Shown here: positions 56,342 to 64,000 of the stretch, in pieces
Layout: the number at the start of each line of letters is the position of its first letter
How positions within the stretch are numbered: position 1 is the stretch's first letter
Assembly (NCBI RefSeq): GCF_000835495.1
Contig: NW_015622545.1
Location: 1,752,777-1,816,776, forward strand
Reading direction: 5' to 3'
Source of the DNA: Cladophialophora immunda
Lineage: Eukaryota; Ascomycota; Eurotiomycetes; Chaetothyriales; Herpotrichiellaceae
Length of the DNA stretch: 64,000 nucleotides
The notes under the pieces: model-generated
What the model was told of the DNA's origin: nothing
The model's database searches: none
What the model saw: only the letters and a program-made list of their open reading frames with translations
Made by a program: the position numbers and the translations under genes

Positions 56342-58802
56342 CTACCGGCCGTCTTCGAGAAAGGGAAAGTCGTACAGGTCGTCCAGCCGAAGGGCGGGAT
56401 CAAACACTCCGGCAAACTCGTCGCGGATCTGCGAGTCGAAGAGCATGTAGTCCTCTGTTCCGCTCCCGGAGCCGCCAACCCCAACATTCCAGCTATCGCT
56501 CAGACCACAGATTCCTTCTGCCGGAGTCAGTCTCATGCTAGCAAGACAACTCACGTCTTTCTGGTTCGGTTCTTGCTGTCCTTGCTGTCCTTGCTGATTT
56601 GGTTGTTGCTGTGGTGCTAGTTGTTGTTGTTGTTGCTGCTGCTCCTGCTGCTGTGCCCCAGGCTTCGCGCGGCGGGCCGCCAAAATCTTGGCCTGCACGT
56701 CTTCGAGGCCCTTGAGACGATCCCAGGCCCGCGACACGGGGCCGGACCTGTGGCTCAGCTTCCGCAACAGCATCGAGGCCGCGCGGAGTGTGTCGCGGAT
56801 TTCGGCCCAGTACTCAGCGGCCGGGGCATGCACGACGATCAGCAGCAGATTGCCCAGGCTCGAGACGATGAAGTGCTTGAAGAAGGTGGCGTGCGTGTAC
56901 AACAGGCTGGTGGTGGCGTCCAGGTCGGATAGTGTCTGGAGCGAGTCCTTTGCGATCTTGAGTGCGGTCCGCGTGTGCTCCAGGTCGCTGTCGATGCGCG
57001 AGGCCGACTGCAGGAGCGGGCGGTAGATGACGTTGCGCAGCTGGTTGGAGCGGACGCAGAGCGCGACGCCCAGGTAGAAGCGCTGCAACTCGTCCGCGTC
57101 GCTGCTTGCCCCCGCGTCTGGGATGGCCGACTGGCCGTGCACGTACCGGATGGACGCCGGGATCTGCTTCTGCCACTGTCGGACCTGGTAGTCGAGATAG
57201 TCAATGTCTTCGTGCACCACGTGCGGCTCTTTACCCGGGAATTCGTTGTTCATGTGCCACGCCTTGGCCGAGAGCTTCGCGAACGGGATCATGGCGCGCA
57301 GGTAGTCATGCTCGAAGTCGATGGACACCAAGGCTGAATCGACGAGGCTGTCCTGAATGACAAAGGGCACACCCAGGCCGAGGCTGGTTCGACGGTCGAG
57401 CGTGTAGACCGACCAAAAGATCCTCAGAACCTCCTTGCGCGCGTCTTCCCCGGGGAAGTGCTTCAGTAGGGTCTCGCGGCGATGAAGGCCCATCTCGAGA
57501 CAGCGTCGCGATGCGAGGCAGGAATACCTGCTGGCGCGAAGTTCGTCGTCGAGGTTGTAGTAGAAGAGTGCCTGTTGTTTCACGAGAACGCCCGCCCCCT
57601 CTCGGTCAGTCCTTCGGCATCCAACACAGACACACAGCATCGAAAATCCTTACCGTCAAGACCAAAATTTGGACGCCGCCCAGCCCTTCCACATTCATCA
57701 ACGAGTCATCCGACGCGTCGAGCACGGTTTGCATCAGCTCTGTCGCTCGGTGTGTCCCACCGGCGCCCAGTTCGGTCATCATGCCGATCGCTAGCTGGAT
57801 CTTCAGGATCTGAGTGTCGACGCTGAGCATGAGCTCGATGAGACGACCAGAGGAGCCACTCAGATGCAGGCGTCCGCGCGCCACGTCTAAGCTGTCCAGC
57901 AAGACTTGTGCTTTTGATGCGAGGCGCAGCCTGCTGGTCACCGGATACATGGCCCCTATCGTGCGGTGGTAGGTGTCGAAGTATTTCAGCGCGTCCGACC
58001 GCTCCATCGTCCACAGAGGATCCCGCCCCAATAGTCGTGGGAAGAGCATCTTCTCGCCTGGGACGCTATAAGGGGGGTGTGGCGACGACGGAGCCTTGGT
58101 GAGGCGATGTGAGTTGCTGAATGCGCATCCCACACCCAGCTTGGTCAGGCTCTCATCCGCCACCTCGAAGGTGAACTCGGAGCTGGTCGGTCCGTGATAC
58201 TCTGGGTAGATTGTGGCAGAGTCGCCCGCGGCGTCGAGGAGCGGCATCGAGGTCTCTCTTTCATCCGGTTCAGCTGATTGCGCCGTATTTACAGGCCGGG
58301 CATCCACGCCTCTAGGCGTCAAGATCCCTGGATCGCTCTCTACCATGTGCTGGACCGCGTGCGTCGAACTGGGAGAAGAAATCGCATTGATCTTCTCATT
58401 CAGAAGATCGACCTTCTCCATCACCGCCTGGATCTGGGTGGTCATTTGGCGCCATTCTCCACCTCGCACGTCTACTGCGTCTCCAATCCCCGGGAGAAGC
58501 TCTCTGTTTGAAGGCGCTGCAGGCCCTGCGCCACCCTGATTTCGCGCTGGTCGATAATAGTCGCACTGCACCATGCTGCCGACACATCTCTGACAAGGGT
58601 CCTGTCCGTCGCAGCGGACCTTGCGCCGTTTGCATTCATTGCTGCAGCCACGGGGCTTCAATATCACTTCCGAGACAGGGGGCAGGAATGATGGTGCTCA
58701 CCAGGCACTCGTGACATAACGAGGTCGTTTGGGTCTAGGGGGATGGTCTGCACTGTCGTTCAGGGCGTGCTTGGACGCAGATATATTGCCCTGGGGCGTC
58801 AT
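56342..58802 (-). CDS. Zn(II)2Cys6 transcription factor with MHR domain, Gln-rich tail
   Basis: Exons 58802-58702, 58641-57654 and 57598-56342 give 781 aa. The first intron splits the zinc cluster: PKRPRYVTSAC, then NECKRRKVRCDGQDPCQRC...C. A helical linker (IQAVMEKVDLLNEKI) follows. The MHR region has KYFDTYHRTIGAMYPV, QQALFYYNL, LASRRCLEMGLHR, FWSVYTLDRRTSLGLGVPF and FYLGVALCVRSNQLRN. The C-terminal part includes a Gln-rich run (about residues 685-720) and an acidic end with DDLYDFPFLED. A possible 37-nt intron near 56534-56571 would truncate the tail and was not used. It lies beside the CYP504-like P450 and homogentisate genes. Confidence 0.9.
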
Positions 58803-59222
58803 TATCGCAAGGGCTGCGGTGTGCTAATGGAGAGTATGATGGATGGGAAAACAGGCAGAAGATTCGTCATAAGGATCCTGATGCTCCTCCCCCTCCTCAC
58901 CCCGCCAGATCTTCATGCTTACCCCAGGCCAAGGCTGTGGAGTTGTTGACCCGAGACCATCCGCTACGACCAACGAGAACTGGGGGATTACACTCGCGAC
59001 CCACGCGGAGTATGGCGTTGTGGAAGAGAGCCTCGGCCCCATGATGCTGATTACACTAAGCATGTCGAGGATAGTCCGCCGGCTATTAATAGGCCAGGGC
59101 TCAGCACTACACACTATGGCTGAATTATCGCCAAACACCATCCATACAGGAGTCATTCCTCGCAATACCCATTGTTTCTCCTCTCCCTTTCAACTTGGTT
59201 CATGCAGAACTGTGGCAGTGGC
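58803..59222. other. Upstream region of the Zn2Cys6 gene
   Basis: 420 bp, promoter of the regulator and 3' region of the P450 gene. No motif recognised. Confidence 0.4.
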
Positions 59223-60943
59223 TCACGACTCTAATTCCTTTTCCAGGGCCGACAGGTTATGAGGGACGAAACGGACCTTGTACGCCTTGGGCTGCGTGGT
59301 CAGCGACGCCGGGTTGGCCACACCCTTGATCGGCGACGTCTCGAGGACCCCGTCCGGCACCACCTTGAAACTGTTCAGCACCCGCAGGAAGAGGACGTAG
59401 AGCTCGCGGTACGCCAACTGCGTGCCCAGGCACATTCGCGACCCAGTGCCGAAGGTGAAGGTCGGAGCCTCGGGCCTCTCGAGCCACCGCTCCGGCCGAA
59501 AGGCCTCTGGGTCTTCCCACAGGTCGGGATCTAATTCGCAGCATTTCAGCACTTGTCAGACAGGGCAGCGCGCGTGGGGGAGGTGAGTAAACGAGGGTCC
59601 TTACCCATGTTGCAGGCCCAGACGTTCAGGAACATGACCGTCCCCTTGGGGATCACCTTGTTCTCGTAGACAAAGTCCTGAATCGTACAGCGCGGCAGGG
59701 ACAGTCGAGTCACGGAATAGAACCTGATTCCAATCCTGAGCATGGAGTCAATCCCTCCGACGGGGTCACGCGGTGGCCTACCTCAAGATCTCCTTGATGA
59801 CTGCCACCAGATACGCACAGCTTTGGTCGTCTGCGGCGTCACATAGCGGGTTGTCGGATGAATAAGTCTCGCGGATCGCGGCGAGTGCCTTGGCCTGCAC
59901 GTCCTGTCGGTCCGCCAGGATAGCCAGACCCCACGACACAGCCGAGTTCATGGTGTCGAGCCCGGCGGCCAGCAGCGTCAGATTGAGCGAGCTGAGTTCC
60001 AGCTTGTTGAGCTTAGCCTCCTCGTCGAGAAGCACGTTGGCCCTCATGCACGGCCTATACGCCCCCGTGGCAATCCGGTCGTCCAGGTCCTTGTCCAGGA
60101 CCTGCATGTATCTGTCGCGGCGGACTTTCATCTCCGTCGCGACGGCAGACTGCTTATTGAACGGATTCAGGCGGAGGAGCGGGATGTAGTCCTGCAGGTT
60201 GCCCGTCGTGCTCCGGAAGTTGCTGATGGTGTCTTCGACGTGCACGATCTCGTGGAACAGGTTGTTCTGCGACTCCATCCGCGTGCCCCAGTGCAGCGTC
60301 AGGCCGATGCTCATGTTCATGCGCAGAAAGAGCGGCATCGGGTTGACCCCCTTCTTGCCACGGCCACCGTCTCGCAGCGCCTCAGAGAGGAACGTGCGGG
60401 TTTCGCGGTCGAGGTGAGGGACATAGCTGGCGACGGCGGGTCGATTCACCGCTGTGGCGATGGCCTTTCTTCTTCTCTTGGTCGACTCGGACCATGGACT
60501 GGTCCCCAACGTTGTTCCCGCCGTGTCCGAGATGATCTGAGCGCCTCACCTTAGGACGACTGTAGAGAAGACTTCCTCGCGGAACAACTTACTTTGTGGA
60601 AAGTATAGAATTCGGGCCTCGAGCTCGTCGCATGTGAGTTCTGGTTCAGGATCGCCTTTGCTGCCGCGGCAGAGTTGATCACCAGGACGGGTATATTGCC
60701 CAGCTGTATTTGGTAGACAGGGCCGTATTTTCGAGACCACTGGCGATACTGTTCGGGCGCATCCTTATGGCGAATCTGCAGCAAGTTGCCCACGATCGGT
60801 GCGCCAGGCGGCCCTTTGAAGCCAGGCACTCGCGCGGACCAGCGGACGAGTTCGTAGACGACGAAAGCAATCAGGCTAAGAACAGCGGGGGCGAGGACAC
60901 CGAGAGGGATGTTTTGGGTGACTTTGGCAAATTCCGCAGCCAT
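59223..60943 (-). CDS. Cytochrome P450, CYP504 (phenylacetate hydroxylase)-like
   Basis: Four exons, 60943-60593, 60536-59782, 59735-59605 and 59530-59223, give 514 aa. The N-terminus is a membrane anchor (VLAPAVLSLIAFVVYELV) followed by the Pro hinge GFKGPPGAPIVGN. CYP504-type markers: DTAGTTLGTSPWSESTKRRRKA, RSTTGNLQDYIPLLRLNP and LAAGLDTMNSAVSWG (I-helix). ExxR appears as EILR, PERW follows, and the haem loop is FGTGSRMCLG with the proximal Cys. In Aspergillus, CYP504 enzymes hydroxylate phenylacetate or its hydroxylated form en route to homogentisate. The nearby homogentisate dioxygenase agrees with that. It is divergent from the flavin-reductase-like gene. Confidence 0.9.
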
Positions 60944-61426
60944 CGAGACAGTCTAGCATTCGTACAATCTTGGATTGACTCTGGCAAGGGATGTTATGCA
61001 GCCGTACTCGATGTGAGCTTTGCAGGGCCAACCTGCTGGTCATGAGTCTTTTCAAGCCTCACGTCTCGTGCAAAGTGAGCCCCAACACGGTGTGCTCAAT
61101 CAGCCGTCTCACAGGTAGTGCTGATGCTTTGCAGCGGAATGCCTTTCCGAGCCTCCGAACAGTTGCGAGCCTCGTCAGCGAGAACAGGCTGGCTGCGTGG
61201 ATGGTGTCGATCCTGCTCCGAGATCCCTGCCACTGTCTCCGCAGTGTCAAACCGACAACTGGCAGTGGAATGCTTGGAGGTTGTCTTGCATCCGGACTTC
61301 CACCGTCCGTGCCAAACACGTCAGGCCTTATACTACTATGGAAATCGCCTTCGTCGTCAGCGTCGTGCGCCCAAGGTAATGCTGATGGATTGCTAACCCG
61401 GATCCTCACCGCGCAGGAACTTCGAC
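60944..61426. promoter_or_regulatory. Divergent P450 / flavin-reductase-like promoter
   Basis: Shared upstream region. It may contain a small first exon of the flavin-reductase gene (ATG 61338, donor AG|GTAATG, CTAAC branch, acceptor 61415). No further motif recognised. Confidence 0.45.
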
Positions 61427-62245
61427 ATGTCGCAAAGGGGAGTCTTCAAGGAGACCGAATCGACACGTCCGGCCTTTGACCGCTCGAGCAGCTTTGCCCT
61501 GTCAGCGACCATTTCCCCCGACTGGAAATGGGGCGACGGCGCCAACGACCCCGGCTGCGGACTCGACAAGAAGCACATCGAAATCGACCCGAACGCGCCA
61601 GGGCGGTCGGCCGCGAGCAATTACAAGCTGCTGATCTCGGGCATCGTGCCCCGCCCGATCGGATTCCTGAGCACGCAGAGCGAGGACGGCACCGCGCAGA
61701 ACCTGGCCCCGTTCAGCTACACGCAGGTTGTGAATCACGATCCCCCGGTGTTTGTGGTGGGGATGGTCGGGTCGAACGACAAGGACACGCTGAAGAACCT
61801 GCGGGCGACCGGCGAGTGCGTCATCAACACCATCAGCGAACACTTCGTCGAGGCCGCCAACGCGGCGGCCGTTGACGCCCCCTACGGCATGAGCGAGTGG
61901 CAATTGACGGGGCTGACGCCGGCGCCGTGTCGAGAAGTGCGCGCGGCGCGGGTCAAAGAGAGCGTCTTCAGCATAGAAGGGAAGCTGCTCGAGATCAAGG
62001 ACTTTGAGAGCAAGAGCACCAGGGGGACCAAGTCTGGATCCATGGCCATCATCGAGGGAGTGCGGTTCTGGATCCGCGAAGATGCCCTCAGCGACGACCA
62101 TGCCACTATTGATCCGGCTGTGTTGCGGCCTGTGTCTCGACTGGGGGGGATCACGTATGGACGGACTACGGAGGCCTTTGAGATAGCCAGACCCAGATAC
62201 GCAGAGCACCGCGACGCCCTTGCCAGTCGACTGCACAGCAATTGA
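61427..62245 (+). CDS. Flavin reductase-like, FMN-binding split-barrel protein
   Basis: 272 aa from ATG 61427. An upstream exon (61338-61373, followed by a 41-nt intron with a CTAAC branch) would give a longer N-terminus starting MEIAFVVSVVRPR and keep frame, so the start is ambiguous. The FMN-binding split barrel is shown by SNYKLLISGIVPRPIGFLST, LAPFSYTQVVNHDPPVFVVG, KDTLKNLRATGECVINTIS, MAIIEGVRFWI and RLGGITYGRT. These proteins bind FMN and often supply reduced flavin or act on small aromatic or sulfur substrates. Divergence from the CYP504-like gene suggests a shared role. It is not an evident P450 reductase, so direct electron supply to the P450 is unlikely. Confidence 0.87.
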   Translation: MSQRGVFKETESTRPAFDRSSSFALSATISPDWKWGDGANDPGCGLDKKHIEIDPNAPGRSAASNYKLLISGIVPRPIGFLSTQSEDGTAQNLAPFSYTQVVNHDPPVFVVGMVGSNDKDTLKNLRATGECVINTISEHFVEAANAAAVDAPYGMSEWQLTGLTPAPCREVRAARVKESVFSIEGKLLEIKDFESKSTRGTKSGSMAIIEGVRFWIREDALSDDHATIDPAVLRPVSRLGGITYGRTTEAFEIARPRYAEHRDALASRLHSN

Positions 62246-63227
62246 AATGGTTCCCTAATATGTACCTCCGGCCCATCAATAGCATTCTTTAGAGAGATCC
62301 TACCGCTGAGAGTCCAAGCAAGAATGCCTACCAGGAGGACTGCGACTGTCTCACCCGTCGGCGACTGCATGATTATTGAACATCCCTCCAACGACAGACC
62401 ATGTTTAGAGCCATTGCTCGCCGCCTCCGAAGCCACGGAAACTATCACGGCCTGCGCCCCTGACGGTGATGGGGCTACCCCGCATAAGGCTGGGTAATCC
62501 CACACGAGGCTGAGCGCACACTTATCTTTCATGCCGTCGCAGTTACACTCGTTAGACTCCTTCGTCTCAGAATTCATATCATAATTGCACCCTTAACAGC
62601 GATCTCTCTATTCTAGGTTGCGCCGTGATAGAAACTCGGTTCGGATTAGCGTTTCTTTGCCCTGATTCTTGAAGCGGCACCCCGACTGACCTTTCCTCCT
62701 GGTAATGCGCCTGTTCAAGCCCCAGCCTCCCCCAAACCGCAAAATGGCACATGGACATGCAAACGTCTTGGTTGCCTACCTCAAGAACAACTTCTTGTCG
62801 TTGCTTTAATATTACCCCCGGTGACGTGGCCGAGAATGACACGATTGCAATCTTGCACGGCGTTCGAGGGCCGGGAGGATGGGAAATCCAGCGCTCGGCC
62901 ACGTTGATAACACATTTTATTCATTGCGGTGAACAACTAACTATCCCTTCAATATTGAGGAGAGAGAACAGGTGGCGAAGCGATGTATCATCATAAAAGA
63001 ACACTAGGAAGAGAAACCGTATGCTGTGAGCACACTGAGACAGTATCATTTCATTCGGACACTCTAGCAGGTACCATAGAAGATGGCATTGTTAGATGTT
63101 ACAAACAAGCGTCCCTTGCATGGGTGGCGTCGTCCAGCCAAATTCATCGACTCGAAGGAAGCTCGGCGCATTGTTGCGCCTTGGTAAAATGAGATGTGGA
63201 ACGGGGTACCTGAAACGTCTCGAACTC
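62246..63227. other. Convergent 3' region, no gene recognised
   Basis: 982 bp between the 3' ends of the flavin-reductase-like gene and the homogentisate dioxygenase gene. Frames such as 62579-62902 have no motif. Confidence 0.45.
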
Positions 63228-64000
63228 TCAATGACCGTTGAGACTTGCCTTGCCTCCATTTTCATGCGACACCGGTCCCGGCTCGAGGAAGGGCGAGTTC
63301 TCCTTGACGCCCTTGGGCTTCTGGAACCGCTTCCGGAGCCCGAGCCACGTGCGGGCGTTGTAGTCGAGTTGCCTCTTGCTCGACTTGGACCAGGCCCAGT
63401 CACTCATGCCCAAGATCATGTTCGACTCCAGCACGAAGGCCATGCTCCCCTCGCCAACCTTCTGCGGGACCAGGTCCATCTCCGAGGCGCGCGCGTGCGT
63501 CTCGCTGTCGGGCCCGTGGCCGACCATCACGTTGTGCAGGCTGGCGCCCCCGGGGCGGAACCCGCCGTCGGTGCGAGCGTCGTACTCGCCCTGGATGAGG
63601 CCCATGAACTCGGCCATCGTGTTACGGTGGTACCACGGGGGCCGGAACGTGTTCTCCATGACGAGCCAGCGCGGCGGGAAGATAGCCAGTTCCACCACGC
63701 CCTCGGACGAGGCGAGCAGGGTGAAGATCGACGGGTCCGGGTGGTCATACGAGATGCTCCCCACGGTCATGAAGCGGCCCAGGTCGTACTTGTAGGGGAA
63801 ATACGTCCCGTGCCAGGCCACCACGTCGAAGGGCGAATGGTCCTGCTTGGCCTCGAAGAGTTGGCCGTTGAATTTGGCCACCACGCGGTAGTCAGTGTCG
63901 GCGTCGTCCTCGTACGCCGCGATGGGGATCTGGAAGTCCCGGGCATTCGCGCAGCCAAATGATCCCAGCGGCCCGAGGTTGGGCAGCGTGAACACCCCCT
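63228..64000 (-). CDS. hmgA: Homogentisate 1,2-dioxygenase, C-terminal part (5' end outside window)
   Basis: The open frame enters from base 64000 and stops at 63228, covering about the last 257 residues of a protein normally about 440 long. Matches are continuous: [62 protein letters not shown] (Fe ligands His and Glu spaced H-x5-E), [15 protein letters not shown] (His ligand), VFMLES-like FVLESN. It opens the homogentisate ring to maleylacetoacetate in the phenylalanine/tyrosine/phenylacetate route. A C-terminal tail of about 28 residues after RFQKPKG is longer than usual. No intron in the visible part. The CYP504-like gene nearby would supply its substrate. Confidence 0.93.
   Translation of the reverse strand, partial: GVFTLPNLGPLGSFGCANARDFQIPIAAYEDDADTDYRVVAKFNGQLFEAKQDHSPFDVVAWHGTYFPYKYDLGRFMTVGSISYDHPDPSIFTLLASSEGVVELAIFPPRWLVMENTFRPPWYHRNTMAEFMGLIQGEYDARTDGGFRPGGASLHNVMVGHGPDSETHARASEMDLVPQKVGEGSMAFVLESNMILGMSDWAWSKSSKRQLDYNARTWLGLRKRFQKPKGVKENSPFLEPGPVSHENGGKASLNGH

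Noticed and set aside
56534..56571. Possible 37-nt intron in the tail of the Zn2Cys6 gene at 56342
   Set aside because: Splicing would put the conserved acidic tail out of frame and end the protein early; reading through is more plausible.
1..64000. CRISPR arrays, tRNA or rRNA genes
   Set aside because: No direct-repeat/spacer pattern and no cloverleaf or rRNA-like sequence recognised by eye; a tRNAscan and Rfam search would be decisive.

Overview
The window is nuclear DNA from a filamentous ascomycete (Pezizomycotina). Nearly every gene is cut by short introns of about 40-80 bp with GT..AG borders and CTAAC/CTGAC-like branch sites. There are four Zn(II)2Cys6 activators, fungal BBE-like oxidases, a CYP504-type P450 and fungal-only gene families. 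The content resembles metabolically versatile Eurotiomycetes such as black yeasts, but that rank is inference. I see 29 intact or edge-cut protein genes, one decayed transporter and one MITE. I recognised no tRNA, rRNA or CRISPR.

Left edge (1-7.5 kb): an F-box gene cut by the window edge, a member of a fungal PD-(D/E)XK/Uma2-like family, a Zn2Cys6 regulator and a secreted type-B carboxylesterase.

Module A (7.9-21.3 kb): two BBE-like FAD oxidases, a Baeyer-Villiger monooxygenase, an amino-acid/GABA-type permease, a class III aminotransferase and a Zn2Cys6 regulator. All five enzyme and transport genes, but not the regulator, carry copies of one 11-bp element, ATCTAAGCGCC, 200-450 bp upstream of their starts. 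This looks like a co-regulated pathway handling a nitrogen-containing or polycyclic substrate. Two convergent SDR genes (22.3-24.1 kb) follow without the motif.

Module B (25-50 kb): acyl-CoA dehydrogenase, an AtuA-type protein, an SDR, a second BVMO-like flavoprotein, an MFS exporter, a Zn2Cys6 activator, a MaoC/hotdog hydratase, an enoyl-CoA hydratase, a thiolase-like protein and an acyl-CoA ligase, mostly as divergent pairs. Ligase and acyl-CoA dehydrogenase end in -SKL and the enoyl-CoA hydratase in -SRL, so much of the route is probably peroxisomal. Ketone to lactone or ester, to acid, to acyl-CoA, to beta-oxidation is the simplest reading, with a terpenoid ketone as an attractive but unproven substrate. 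A 435-bp MITE and an internally deleted MFS pseudogene lie inside this module.

Nuclease-fold block (50.3-55.5 kb): two head-to-head paralogues of the Uma2-like family, one carrying 16 perfect heptads, plus a DUF7924-type gene.

Right edge (56.3-64 kb): a Zn2Cys6/MHR regulator, a CYP504-like P450, a flavin-reductase-like protein and the C-terminal part of homogentisate 1,2-dioxygenase, pointing to phenylacetate/homogentisate catabolism.

Exon coordinates were worked out by hand from splice consensus, reading-frame closure and family motifs. Starts and a few splice sites remain uncertain, as stated in each entry.
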